Shown here piece by piece: positions 1 to 8,918 of a stretch of 64,000 bases of DNA. The DNA is taken from positions 1 through 64,000 of the forward strand of contig DGWD01000042.1 of assembly GCA_002395155.1 (NCBI GenBank), written 5' to 3'. The notes beneath the pieces were generated by a model. It searched no databases and was not told the origin of the DNA. It was given only the letters and a program-made list of their open reading frames with translations. The position numbers and the translations under genes are program-made. Source of the stretch: Treponema sp. UBA4267. Lineage in GTDB: Bacteria; Spirochaetota; Spirochaetia; Treponematales; Treponemataceae. Position 1 is the first letter of the stretch. Every line of letters begins with the position of its first letter.

Positions 1-634
1 CAAAAGTTGCAAGTTCCAGGTTTATGCTTGCCGGAACGTTTGATTTACTCACCGTTTTTACTAGATTTGTACACTCTGCATCTGTGTAAATATTCAAATC
101 TATTTTATTTATGGAATTATCATCTGCTCCTATTCCTTCCAGGGTAAAGGTCTGTCCATAGGCATCTGCCGTTTCGTTTACCTTTGTTGCTGGTCTCTGC
201 AGAACAATGAGAGGGGCAGTATTGTCTACAGTTAAAAGATATGAAGGGATTGTTGTTGTATGTCCGCCAAAATCCGAAATTACTACTGAAGCCTTATATT
301 CTCCGTCTATAATACCTTCGCTTTCTGGATTTATTTCACAATACCAGGTTCCGCTTACTAATGAACCTTCATCTAAATTTACTGTAGCATCGTATACTAT
401 TGGCTCTATGAGATTACTTGTGCTTTCCAGTGTGACTTTTATTGACGAGATTGCTCCATCATCACTCCAGGATCCTTTTACCGCAAAAGTATCCCTGATG
501 ACTGAACCCGCCTGAGGAGATGTAATTGCTACCGTAGGTGCTTCTGTGTCGACCGCGGCACCAAGTCCTATTTCACATGAAATTATTAAAAAGATACAAA
601 CAACATATAACAGTATATTGATAAATCTTTTCAT
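1..634 (-). CDS. Ig-like surface lipoprotein, C-terminus cut by window edge
   Basis: Reading leftwards from an ATG at 634-632, the frame stays open for 211 codons to the window edge. The first residues are MKRFINILLYVVCIFLIISC, a lipoprotein signal peptide with Cys20 as the expected lipidated residue. The rest is beta-rich with Ig-like or bacterial-adhesin style phrases (DTEAPTVAITSPQAGSVI near residue 30, YLLTVDNTAPLIVLQRP near 130), which mark successive sandwich domains. A G-rich stretch (ggggg) lies 7 nt before the ATG. This fits a large exported lipoprotein anchored in the outer membrane or periplasm. Ligand and total length cannot be seen. The open frame and signal peptide are seen directly; the Ig-like assignment is from pattern. 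Confidence 0.75.
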   Translation of the reverse strand, partial: MKRFINILLYVVCIFLIISCEIGLGAAVDTEAPTVAITSPQAGSVIRDTFAVKGSWSDDGAISSIKVTLESTSNLIEPIVYDATVNLDEGSLVSGTWYCEINPESEGIIDGEYKASVVISDFGGHTTTIPSYLLTVDNTAPLIVLQRPATKVNETADAYGQTFTLEGIGADDNSINKIDLNIYTDAECTNLVKTVSKSNVPASINLELATF

Positions 635-933
635 AGTATTGCCCCCAAAACTATTGAAAAAGTTTAATTTATCAACCCTCTCCAAAAAAAAACGTTTAAT
701 TAAAATGATTGTTTTTGTTATTTTTTTGTTATGTTGTTTTTTTGTAATGAATCTGTTTTTTAACTTCTCCCAAGCAGAGTAAATTTACCACTTTTTTATA
801 AAAAGTAAATCCTAAAAGCACCTAATAACACAAGTTTTAAGTAAAATTTACCTAATCTTGTGTTATTTAGTAGTACTTTAATTCTCTTGAGACTTATTTA
901 TCGACGTATTTTTAAATTTTGAATAGATTAATT
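635..933. other. AT-rich divergent/convergent spacer with inverted repeat
   Basis: There is no credible gene here. An 11-bp perfect inverted repeat (aataacacaag at 824-834, cttgtgttatt at 857-867) has a 22-nt loop and no clean T-run, so it could be a weak terminator or a binding site. The short string gtaaatttacc occurs near 779-789 and again, slightly changed, inside the loop. The spacer should hold the promoter of the leftward lipoprotein gene. Confidence 0.4.
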
Positions 934-1782
934 TTAATTTTTACCCTTTATCTTATTCTTAATTTTGTTTTTCAAAAGGGTTAGCTTCAAATGAGCGAGT
1001 TCCTCTTTATACTGAATACTCTGCATAGAAGGGAATCTGTTTATAAAACTTTCACAAGCTTTATGCTTAAAATATTCCATATTATTAATTTTTTCAAGAA
1101 TACGGTCATTAATCTTATCCTTATTTTCGCGAGCATGTTCCCTTACAGAAGCAATCATTTCTGATATAGATTCTCCACGGAACCAAACCTCCTGACCATA
1201 ATGATCAAGAAGACTTTCTTCAAAGCTCTTAATTTTTTCCATAGCAGCAGCGAAATCCACAAGTTTTCGAACAGTAAGGAAGATATCAACAATTAAAACA
1301 AGACCAATAGCATCGGCTGCAATATTAATTACAAAATCTCCCATCCAATTTAAAAGCTTAAGCATATGAGGATAAACAAAACGAATAACCCCAAGTCCCA
1401 TAAATCCAAAAAGGATTGAGTTCAAAAGGCATACTCTACCCTTTATATTAAACTTATACTTGGAATAATCCCACCAGCGAGCATGGAAGAGTTTTTCCAT
1501 AAACCAGCTTACAAAGTACTCAACAATAGTACAAAGCAGCATTGAAGCAAAATACAATGGTAGCCAGGTTTGATAAAGAGCAGGTGGCAGAGTCAAAATC
1601 ACAACGCCTCCAAAACCATATACAGGACAAAGAGGACCATGTAAAAAACCACGGTTTATAAAGCGATGATTATGGATAAAGCCGACATATACTACTTCTG
1701 AGCACCATCCAATAAAAGAAAACATAATAAAAATTAAAAAGGCCCACTGAAAAGGGAGTCTATAAATTGGTAAAAGTTCCAT
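934..1782 (-). CDS. PF06541-type (ABC_trans_CmpB) membrane protein
   Basis: This is a 282-residue integral membrane protein with about five hydrophobic segments in its first 190 residues and a charged, helical C-terminal tail of about 90 residues. The N-terminal pattern GWCSEVVYV followed by NRGFLHGPLCPVYGFGG is the signature of the family annotated as putative ABC transporter permease (PF06541). Real transport function in that family is unproven, and no ATPase partner is nearby. The frame is open upstream to a TTG at 1818, but the ATG at 1782 is preferred because it removes an unusual 12-residue leader and most of the clash with the divergent ptsI promoter. The gene is divergent from ptsI, and the start regions nearly touch. 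Confidence 0.75.
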   Translation of the reverse strand: MELLPIYRLPFQWAFLIFIMFSFIGWCSEVVYVGFIHNHRFINRGFLHGPLCPVYGFGGVVILTLPPALYQTWLPLYFASMLLCTIVEYFVSWFMEKLFHARWWDYSKYKFNIKGRVCLLNSILFGFMGLGVIRFVYPHMLKLLNWMGDFVINIAADAIGLVLIVDIFLTVRKLVDFAAAMEKIKSFEESLLDHYGQEVWFRGESISEMIASVREHARENKDKINDRILEKINNMEYFKHKACESFINRFPSMQSIQYKEELAHLKLTLLKNKIKNKIKGKN

Positions 1783-1785
1783 ATC

Positions 1786-1821
1786 TTTAAATATAAAAAG
1801 ATTTTCTGTATAATTCAAATT
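1786..1821 (+). promoter_or_regulatory. Predicted ptsI promoter, near-leaderless
   Basis: TTTAAA (1786-1791), a 17-nt spacer and TATAAT (1809-1814) fit a sigma70-type promoter. Expected initiation near 1821 leaves a 2-nt leader before the ptsI ATG at 1823, and no Shine-Dalgarno sequence precedes that ATG. The promoter lies over the start of the divergent gene. Confidence 0.5.
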
Positions 1822-1822
1822 T

Positions 1823-3553
1823 ATGGAAGTTTTTCTTGGTATTCCCGCTGCTGACGGTATAGGAATTGGTACTGCGTTTGTAATTCCAGACCCAGTAAAA
1901 CGAGCAATTCCTCAGCATCATATTAAAATTGATCAGGTTACAAAAGGCTGGAGCCGCTACGAAGCTGCAGTTCAATCTGTTACACTTGAAATTTCTGAAC
2001 ATTTAGACAGTCTTTCTAAAACAGATCCAAAGGATAAGGCACAACGCGAAGTTTTTGAAACCTACATCCTTATGCTCAGTGACCCTGTTTTTACAAAAGA
2101 AGTAAAAGATTTTTTTGAAAAAGAACTCTTTAATATAGAATATACAATACAATTCAAAGCAGAAGAATACGCATCAAAACTTAGACAGGCAGGAAACTAC
2201 TATCTTTCAGAAAGAGCCCAGGATATTACAGATATTTTTGGCCGTGTTTTGGACGAAATGCTCGATATCCATCCTTTTGATATTAATCAGGTTCCAGACG
2301 GTTCTGTAATTCTTGCAAACTCACTCAGCTCTGCCGATACCATCATCCTTTCTAAACGAAAGATTGCGGGACTTGCCCTTACAGAAGGCGGTGTTTCTAG
2401 CCACGTAGTAATTCTTGCCCGCAACTATGGTATTCCAACAGTTGTAGGCCTTGAAAACATTAGCAAAAAAGTACGCAATGGCGAAACCGTCATCATTGAT
2501 GGAAAAACAGCAGAAGTCCTTGTAAGCCCAGATAAATCAACAATTGACGAAAATAAGGCCAAAATCCGCGAAGAATACCTTAGAAAACAAAGTCTAAAGA
2601 GATTTTTGGATAAACCTGCCGTTACAAAAGATGGAACAAAGTTCAAACTTTATGCAAATATTGGAACTCCAGAAGAAGCCGAAGTTGCAGCTGCAGAAGG
2701 TGCAGATGGAATTGGCCTTTTCAGAACAGAATTTCTTTATATGTCGCAAAGTGGGGCATCTCTTAATGCCGCAGCACGTTCCTTTAGTGAACAAAATCAG
2801 TTCGAAGCCTACAAACAGGTTTTACAGATAATGGGCGATAAGCCTGTTACAATCCGTACCCTGGATGCAGGTGGAGATAAACTGATTAACTCGGTAGATA
2901 TTCCAATTTTGGACGAAAAAAATCCTCTTATGGGTTTACGTGCTGTCAGACTTAGTCTTGCATATCCAAATGTTCTTAAAACTCAGTTACGTGCACTTTA
3001 CCGTGCCAGTGTTTATGGAAATCTTCAAATTATGTTCCCTTTAATCACCAGCGTAAACCAGGTTAAAGAATGTCTTGAGATTGTAGAAGAAGTCAAAAAA
3101 GAACTTACCTACGAACAAATTGAATTCAAAAAAGATATCCCCATTGGAATAATGATTGAAACAGCTGCAGCCGCCCTTGTTACAGACTGTCTTACAAAGG
3201 TATCTGATTTTTTCAGTTTGGGAACAAACGACCTGACCCAGTACACCTTGGCAATCGACAGGGAAAATCCTCATGTTGCAGAACTCTACAACGAATTTAA
3301 TCTTGCTGTACTTAGACTTATACAAATGACAGTAAAAGCCGCTAATGAAGCAAATATTCCTCTTTCAGTATGTGGAGAAATGGCTGGCCGTCAGGACTCT
3401 ATTATGGTACTTGCTGGAATGGGAATTCGTAATTTAAGTATGAGTCCTAAATTAATTTCGGCTACAAAGGAACTCTTATCAAGATTTACAATCAAAGAGC
3501 TCCAGGCAATTTCTGACCAACACTTGGATAACATGTGGGAAATGAATATCTAG
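1823..3553 (+). CDS. ptsI: Phosphoenolpyruvate-protein phosphotransferase (PTS enzyme I)
   Basis: Enzyme I takes phosphate from phosphoenolpyruvate and passes it to HPr in the cytoplasm. At 576 residues it has normal full length. The N-terminal start (GIPAADGIGIGTAFVI) matches the family. The phosphorylated His is His194 in GGVSSHVVILARNYGIPTVVG. The C-terminal PEP-binding TIM barrel has GLFRTEFLYM, the SLGTNDLTQYTLAIDREN block and the SVCGEMAGR motif with Cys at about 517. No HPr or sugar-specific EII gene is in the window, so it may serve a dispersed or purely regulatory PTS as described in some treponemes. It is the first gene of a rightward run with der, a MerR gene and an Rsm22-type gene. 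Confidence 0.95.
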   Translation: MEVFLGIPAADGIGIGTAFVIPDPVKRAIPQHHIKIDQVTKGWSRYEAAVQSVTLEISEHLDSLSKTDPKDKAQREVFETYILMLSDPVFTKEVKDFFEKELFNIEYTIQFKAEEYASKLRQAGNYYLSERAQDITDIFGRVLDEMLDIHPFDINQVPDGSVILANSLSSADTIILSKRKIAGLALTEGGVSSHVVILARNYGIPTVVGLENISKKVRNGETVIIDGKTAEVLVSPDKSTIDENKAKIREEYLRKQSLKRFLDKPAVTKDGTKFKLYANIGTPEEAEVAAAEGADGIGLFRTEFLYMSQSGASLNAAARSFSEQNQFEAYKQVLQIMGDKPVTIRTLDAGGDKLINSVDIPILDEKNPLMGLRAVRLSLAYPNVLKTQLRALYRASVYGNLQIMFPLITSVNQVKECLEIVEEVKKELTYEQIEFKKDIPIGIMIETAAAALVTDCLTKVSDFFSLGTNDLTQYTLAIDRENPHVAELYNEFNLAVLRLIQMTVKAANEANIPLSVCGEMAGRQDSIMVLAGMGIRNLSMSPKLISATKELLSRFTIKELQAISDQHLDNMWEMNI

Positions 3554-3594
3554 TTCCATCATCCTCATTATTTATAAGTTTATAAGGAAATCTT

Positions 3595-5124
3595 ATGGCA
3601 AAGAAAAAGGCTAAACCAGACTTTAGCAAACCAAAAGAAGAAGTAATCTCTCAGAAACAGGAAGAAATGCCTGATTTTGTTTATGATAAACCTACAGACG
3701 GAATTACAGTTGCTCCAGACGGCACTGTAACAGCTACAGGCGACGTAAACCCTCAGGATGCCGATTACGAAGGGCTTCCAATGGTTGTAATTGCAGGCCG
3801 CCCTAATGTTGGAAAATCTACACTTTTTAACCGCCTTTTACAAAAAAGAATTGCAATTACCAATGACCAGCCAGGCGTAACCCGTGATCCGGTAGAAGCT
3901 ACTGCCATTATTAATGATAAGCCGGTTCATCTGGTAGACACAGGTGGATACAAGCTTACTCGTGATATTGGAACAAAAGAAGCAGAACTCGACGATTGCG
4001 TTGTAGAACGCTCCTTAGATATGATTGAAAAAGCTGATGTTGTAATTCTTCTTCTTGATGCAACAGAAATTACCGGTGAAGACGAAGAGTTCATTATCAA
4101 AATGCGTCCTTACTGGAATAAAATGATTGCAGCTGTAAATAAAACTGAAGGTGGAAAAAACGAAGCCGAAGCCTGGAACTATGCCAAATACGGTTTTAGT
4201 GAGCTGCTATTTATTTCTGCAGAACATGGTGACCGCATTGGAGAACTAAAAAATCTTATAACTCAGCGTTGTGATTTTAGCAAGGTGAAGGTTCTTTCTT
4301 CTGACCGACCTATAAAAATTGCAATTTTAGGAAAACCAAATACAGGAAAATCTACTCTTTCAAACCGTCTTACACATTCAGAAAATTCTATTGTTTGTGA
4401 TTATGCCGGAACTACCCGCGATGTTGTTGAAGGCGAATTTTCTTATGGTGGAAAGCATTTCAAAGTTCTGGACACTGCCGGAATCCGCCGTAAAGCTAAA
4501 GTTCATGATGATGTAGAATACTACTCTGTAAACCGTGCCATTAAAACTCTTGATGAATGCGACGTTGTTTTCCTTCTTATTGATGCGGTAGAAGGACTTG
4601 CCGAGCAGGATAAAAAGATTTGTTCGCTCGCTTTTGAAAAAGGAAGAGGAATTATCTTTGTTTTGAATAAATGGGATTTGAAGGAAGACCAGGGTAACAA
4701 AGCTATAAAAGGTGTTCGCGAATGGATGAACATTATGTTTGCCCACATGGATTTTGCTCCAATTCTTCCACTTTCTGCACTGGAAGGTAAGGGGATAAAG
4801 GATTTACTCAATACTGCAATCACCCTTTATGAACAGTTAAACAGAAAGATTGGAACTTCTTCTTTGAACAATGCTCTTCAGGACTGGCTGGACCGTTATC
4901 CACCTCCAGCAAGTAAAACTTCGCATTTCAAGATTCGCTATATGACACAGGCAAGTACAAATCCTGTAAGTTTTGTAATTTTTGCAACAAGACCAGAAGT
5001 TGTACCTGAACCATATATCACCTATTTGAAAAACAGAATTCGCGAAGATTTAGGATATGATCAGATTCCAATTCAACTGGAGTTTAAAGGCAGCCGCCAA
5101 AAGTGGGAGGAACGCAACAACTAA
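3595..5124 (+). CDS. der: Ribosome-assembly GTPase Der (EngA)
   Basis: Der is the tandem-G-domain GTPase needed for maturation of the 50S ribosomal subunit. The first P-loop GRPNVGKST is at residues 68-76, followed by DTGG and an NKTE base-recognition motif (NKxE rather than the usual NKxD). The second P-loop GKPNTGKST is near 246, followed by DTAGI and NKWDL. The C-terminal KH-like domain spans about 415-509. An extra, charged N-terminal extension of about 60 residues precedes the first G domain and is not part of the standard protein. An aagga ribosome site sits 5-9 nt before the ATG. It lies 41 bp after ptsI and is probably cotranscribed with it. Confidence 0.95.
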   Translation: MAKKKAKPDFSKPKEEVISQKQEEMPDFVYDKPTDGITVAPDGTVTATGDVNPQDADYEGLPMVVIAGRPNVGKSTLFNRLLQKRIAITNDQPGVTRDPVEATAIINDKPVHLVDTGGYKLTRDIGTKEAELDDCVVERSLDMIEKADVVILLLDATEITGEDEEFIIKMRPYWNKMIAAVNKTEGGKNEAEAWNYAKYGFSELLFISAEHGDRIGELKNLITQRCDFSKVKVLSSDRPIKIAILGKPNTGKSTLSNRLTHSENSIVCDYAGTTRDVVEGEFSYGGKHFKVLDTAGIRRKAKVHDDVEYYSVNRAIKTLDECDVVFLLIDAVEGLAEQDKKICSLAFEKGRGIIFVLNKWDLKEDQGNKAIKGVREWMNIMFAHMDFAPILPLSALEGKGIKDLLNTAITLYEQLNRKIGTSSLNNALQDWLDRYPPPASKTSHFKIRYMTQASTNPVSFVIFATRPEVVPEPYITYLKNRIREDLGYDQIPIQLEFKGSRQKWEERNN

Positions 5125-5126
5125 AA

Positions 5127-5447
5127 ATGTTCACAATCGGGCAAGTAGAAGAACTGACAGGAATCAAGGCTCATATACTCCGTTACTGGGAAGAAGTCGT
5201 TCCAGGCTTTTCTCCCCAGAAAAATCTAACTGGCCGCCGTGAATACACCCAGCATGATTTGGAACTTATTTTCCGCTTGAAATATTTAATAACCGAAAAA
5301 AAGTTCACTGCAGAAGGTGCCGGCCGACAAATCCTTGAAGATGCCCAGGCTGTTCAACAAAATGCAGAATTAATCCAACAGATAAGGGAAACTCGTGCAA
5401 TTCTGACTAACCTTTATGTTTCCCTTAAAAAAAATAACCAGCAGTAA
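5127..5447 (+). CDS. MerR-family DNA-binding regulator
   Basis: This 106-residue protein begins with a classic MerR winged helix: MFTIGQVEELTGIKAHILRYWEE, then a wing containing RREYTQHDLELIFRLKYL. A predicted helical segment follows for dimerisation (about residues 60-106). There is no C-terminal effector domain and no metal-binding Cys pair, so the inducer is unknown. The ATG at 5127 starts 2 nt after the der stop; a GTG further up (5103) lies inside der and would add only unrelated residues. A gggagg sequence lies 17 nt upstream. It is embedded in the ptsI-der-rsm22 run, so it may depend on that transcript. Confidence 0.8.
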   Translation: MFTIGQVEELTGIKAHILRYWEEVVPGFSPQKNLTGRREYTQHDLELIFRLKYLITEKKFTAEGAGRQILEDAQAVQQNAELIQQIRETRAILTNLYVSLKKNNQQ

Positions 5448-5471
5448 ATGCAGGAAGATTAAGAATACACT

Positions 5472-6920
5472 ATGGCAGAAAACTTTTACGACAAATTTTA
5501 CAAACATTCAGATAAAAAATCTAAATCAAAAACAGAAAAGAATTCTGAGACTAAACAAAAACCCTCAAAATCAAAAAAAGAAAATCATACAAACTCTGAA
5601 AAAAAATTTTCTAAAAAGCCAGCTTATACCGACCAGCATAAATCAAAATCTCAAGCTTATACCGACCAGCATAAATCACACCCCCCAGTTTATACTGACC
5701 AGCATAAAACAAAATCCCCAGTTTATACTGATCAACATAAATCCCAAACAACCAATCCTTTTACAATAGAAAACTCCCTTTTCCTGAACGAAGCTCTGGA
5801 AAATGACACAGTTTCTATTTTAAATAATTTTGACGAAATCATTCAGGGGATCCGTCCTCTCAACAGCCGCCAGTTACAGCAGCTGCCAGACAATATAAAG
5901 GCCCTTTCCCATCAACTGACAGACCAGCGTTCAGAAAGACGACTTGGTTATATGAACGATAATATCCAGCTTTCTTCATATGTACGTTACTATACCTGGT
6001 GGAATCTGGTTCGCCTTACAAGACTTTTTTCAAATCTGCCATCAGAACTTTTTCCCAAAAAAGAAAGCATCTGCCTTGATTTAGGAACAGGTCCTCTTAC
6101 ACTTATAATTGCCCTTTGGCTTGCCCGCCCAGAACTTAGAAAACTCAAACTCACCTGGTACTGCCTGGATGTTTCTGCAAATTCAATGGCCCTTGGTGAA
6201 GATATATACCTTTCTGTAGCGGCCCGTTCAAATGAAGAGCCTTGGAAAATTATCCGCGTAAAAGGTCCTTTTGGAACGAACATCCGCCAGAAAGCAGATT
6301 TTATAACCTGTGCAAACATGTTCAATGAACTGGACCAGGCAGGAGAAATGCCTCCCGAATATCAGACAAAAAAATATTTTGACCAGCTAAAAACTTATTC
6401 CTCAAAGGATGCCCACTTCCTCCTGATTGAACCAGGTGTTCCAAAGGCTTCAAGAACATTAAGTCTTTTAAGAGGCCGCTTTATTTCTGACGGAAAAGAA
6501 GTACTTGCTCCATGTCCACACGCGGGAGACTGCCCGATGAACGGATTCAAGGCCTATACAGGCAGCCAGAATAAATGGTGCAACTTTGCATTTTCAACAG
6601 AAGACGCCCCAGAAAAACTCCAGAAACTTTCAGAAAAGGCAAAACTTCCAAAAGAAAGAGCAACTTTATCTTTCCTGGCAGTAAGTGATGGGGGACAGAC
6701 CCCTAAAAAAGAAGACCTGCTTTGTCGTGTTGCCTCAGATTCATTTACACTTCCAGGTCATACCTTCGGTCAATACGCATGTTCTTCTCTTGGGCTTGTT
6801 TTACTGCGAACTAAAGGCAGTGAAATGCTTAAAAGTGGTGACTTAATCAGCGTTAAAATAAAAAGGCCGGACTCTCTTCCAAAGGACGAAAAATCCGGCG
6901 CTTTAATTATTAGTTTATAG
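5472..6920 (+). CDS. Rsm22/METTL17-family ribosome-associated methyltransferase-like protein with N-terminal repeat tail
   Basis: Residues about 100-482 resemble the Rsm22 family, SAM-fold proteins associated with the small ribosomal subunit. The SAM-binding loop is CLDLGTGPLT near residue 200. Later blocks include LLIEPGVP, then CPHAGDCPM and WCNF, whose cysteines are the family's Fe-S/metal-binding pattern. The first 100 residues are not part of that fold. They are Lys/Ser/Thr-rich and carry four tandem 11-residue repeats with core YTDQHK, encoded at 5622-5753. The gene follows the MerR gene by 24 bp and is the last in the rightward group. Whether it methylates rRNA is not shown; some family members act as assembly factors only. 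Confidence 0.75.
   Translation: MAENFYDKFYKHSDKKSKSKTEKNSETKQKPSKSKKENHTNSEKKFSKKPAYTDQHKSKSQAYTDQHKSHPPVYTDQHKTKSPVYTDQHKSQTTNPFTIENSLFLNEALENDTVSILNNFDEIIQGIRPLNSRQLQQLPDNIKALSHQLTDQRSERRLGYMNDNIQLSSYVRYYTWWNLVRLTRLFSNLPSELFPKKESICLDLGTGPLTLIIALWLARPELRKLKLTWYCLDVSANSMALGEDIYLSVAARSNEEPWKIIRVKGPFGTNIRQKADFITCANMFNELDQAGEMPPEYQTKKYFDQLKTYSSKDAHFLLIEPGVPKASRTLSLLRGRFISDGKEVLAPCPHAGDCPMNGFKAYTGSQNKWCNFAFSTEDAPEKLQKLSEKAKLPKERATLSFLAVSDGGQTPKKEDLLCRVASDSFTLPGHTFGQYACSSLGLVLLRTKGSEMLKSGDLISVKIKRPDSLPKDEKSGALIISL
5622..5753 (+). repeat. Four in-frame 33-bp tandem repeats coding for YTDQHK units
   Basis: The 33-bp unit (11 codons) is repeated four times inside the Rsm22-like gene. The core TATACyGACCAGCATAAA is nearly identical in the first three copies, and the last copy has drifted (gatcaacat). 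It is a coding minisatellite that can expand or contract in whole codons, not a CRISPR array. Confidence 0.9.
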
Positions 6921-6940
6921 TTTCTATACTTTCAAAAAAA

Positions 6941-7342
6941 TTATTTCTTGAAAGCACCAATAAGAGCTACAACCCAACCTGCAATTACAAGGTAGAAACC
7001 TACAACTGCATGTTTGATAAAGCCTTTACCAATTGCCTTATAAATACCACCATTTGTAAGGAAACCAACAACTAAAATAATTCCTCCTGCAATAGAAACA
7101 AGCAGGAAAATCAATTTTAATCCGCTGAGCTGTTTTACAAACTGAGCAACGATACCTGCAATTGCACCAACAAAAATCAAAAGTGCACCAATTGTAACAA
7201 ATCCTGAATTATCAAAATTGATAAATTTGAAACCATTTGATTCGATTGGTCCAAGCTTAAACATTGGACAGCAGAATCCAATTGCTACAATAGCAAGACC
7301 GATACAGTATAAGTAAGACATAATGTTTACTTTCTTTCCCAT
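6941..7342 (-). CDS. Small four-helix membrane protein, function unknown
   Basis: This 133-residue protein is almost entirely hydrophobic. Four likely membrane spans lie near residues 8-27, 47-68, 73-97 and 110-130, with short polar loops. No family motif was recognised. The start is well supported by aggag placed 7 nt before the ATG. It converges with the Rsm22-like gene. A 7-bp inverted repeat, CTTTCAA (6929-6935) and TTGAAAG (6948-6954), overlaps its last codons and may act as a weak terminator. Confidence 0.7.
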   Translation of the reverse strand: MGKKVNIMSYLYCIGLAIVAIGFCCPMFKLGPIESNGFKFINFDNSGFVTIGALLIFVGAIAGIVAQFVKQLSGLKLIFLLVSIAGGIILVVGFLTNGGIYKAIGKGFIKHAVVGFYLVIAGWVVALIGAFKK

Positions 7343-7434
7343 AATATTTCTCCTTTTTTTGGGACGTTTTTCAGTTCTCTTCCCGAGAACATTATTTTAT
7401 TCTATCACGCTTTAAAAATTACTCAAATTAAAAG

Positions 7435-8910
7435 TTAGACAAACAGAACCTTACTATCACGACAAAGCTGCTGAACTGCCTGACGCCCTGTATAAACAGC
7501 AATTGGTAAACCGCCAGGCATCATAGTTCTAAGACCTGCAAAATAAAGTCCTTTAATAGTTTCACTAGTCTGAGGGTAGTTATCCTGACTTCCACCAGGC
7601 TTATAAACCGACATCCAGCTTCCTTCAAAAGCCCCTGTATATCTTTCGTAAGTCAAAGGAGTTGCAACATCTGTTACTTCCAGTTCAGATTTAACTTGTG
7701 GAATAAACTCTGCGACTGCATCTACAAACATTTTGCAAAGCTCTTCTTTTTTTGCCTTGTACGTTCCATCTGCCTTTGCAGCCTTCCAGAAACCATAAGT
7801 ATCGCCAATCAAAAGACAAGTGATGGAAGTTGTGCCTTCTGGTGAATGGTCCTTATATCTTGCATAGTTATTCAAGCGGATTTCGGTCCACTTGCAGCCA
7901 CCATATTCCAAAGGCTTTTTAAGTGGTAGTACAATTGCATAAGGAAGGGATGATAAATCTGCCTTTACACCAAGCGAAATGAAAATATTCTGATCGGTTA
8001 AAAGTCGTTCACGCATTTTACCGGTCCAACTTTCCTGCAAAGGCTTTTCAAAAAGCTGGTCAATTGCCGCACGAGTATCCTGGCTTATAATTACAGCATC
8101 TGCAAAAAAATCACCCTTAGATGTATGAACCCCTTTTACCTGTCCATTTTCAACAATGACTTTTTCAACTTTTGTACGGTACTCAATCTTTCCACCAAGA
8201 CCTTCAAAAGTTTCTTCCATATTTTTTACAAGACGAATTGAACCACCATCAGGGTAACCACAATCTCCAGCCACAAAAGCCCCCAAAGTATAAATGAAGG
8301 ACAGGGCATTATAACGGTAACCAATCACACAATTCAAAAGATGACGAAGATTTTTATTCTTAAATTTTCCAAGATAAGATTCCAGGCTTTCCTTAGTCAG
8401 ACGAGGAACTCTTACAACCGCAGGCAGCATCTTAATAAATTCCATAAGATTAAAGCCCACTGGATTTTTACACTTACATCCCTTTACATCAAAAACAGGC
8501 ATGTGGAAATTTACAAAGGCCTTTGTATCGCGGCACATCTTCTTTATCATTTTTGCATCTTCTGGAGCATAACGCAAAAGTTCCTTCTCCATTTCTGGAA
8601 GATAACGATAAAGGCTCACAACTTCTTTTCCATCATAAACTGTATAAAGTGGATCTCTGTTTTCAATAGGATTATTGTCTTTTAAAGCACCAACTTCCTT
8701 CCAAATACGATGTAATGGAAGATCTGGTGATGAACCAGTAAGCCAGTGCATTCCACCTTCAAAAAAATACCCCTTGCGGCTCCATCCTGTAGAGAAGCCA
8801 CCAAAAGTATTATGCTGTTCAAGAATTGTTACATCAAAACCAGAACGGGCTGCATAAATTGCGGCAGAAAGCCCCGAAACGCCCGCTCCTACAATAATAA
8901 GAGATTTCAT
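7435..8910 (-). CDS. FAD-dependent oxidoreductase of the phytoene desaturase / carotenoid isomerase type
   Basis: This is a 491-residue flavoprotein. The N-terminus SLIIVGAGVSGLSAAIYAARSG is a Rossmann dinucleotide-binding loop, followed by the acidic residue of LEQH. An FGGFSTG loop and the C-terminal block GLYFAGLRTMMPGGLPIAV match the CrtI-like/retinol saturase-like oxidoreductase superfamily. The substrate cannot be deduced because no carotenoid or isoprenoid gene is near. The ATG at 8910 was chosen over a longer frame starting at 9006, because it begins exactly at the FAD fold and is preceded by aggat. It lies 8 bp after the SLBB-like gene, as the third gene of a leftward group. Confidence 0.8.
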   Translation of the reverse strand: MKSLIIVGAGVSGLSAAIYAARSGFDVTILEQHNTFGGFSTGWSRKGYFFEGGMHWLTGSSPDLPLHRIWKEVGALKDNNPIENRDPLYTVYDGKEVVSLYRYLPEMEKELLRYAPEDAKMIKKMCRDTKAFVNFHMPVFDVKGCKCKNPVGFNLMEFIKMLPAVVRVPRLTKESLESYLGKFKNKNLRHLLNCVIGYRYNALSFIYTLGAFVAGDCGYPDGGSIRLVKNMEETFEGLGGKIEYRTKVEKVIVENGQVKGVHTSKGDFFADAVIISQDTRAAIDQLFEKPLQESWTGKMRERLLTDQNIFISLGVKADLSSLPYAIVLPLKKPLEYGGCKWTEIRLNNYARYKDHSPEGTTSITCLLIGDTYGFWKAAKADGTYKAKKEELCKMFVDAVAEFIPQVKSELEVTDVATPLTYERYTGAFEGSWMSVYKPGGSQDNYPQTSETIKGLYFAGLRTMMPGGLPIAVYTGRQAVQQLCRDSKVLFV

Positions 8911-8918
8911 TTTATATC

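Noticed and set aside
5622..5753. Regular 33-bp repeats that could suggest a CRISPR array
   Set aside because: The units abut without spacers, stay in one open frame and encode YTDQHK peptides.
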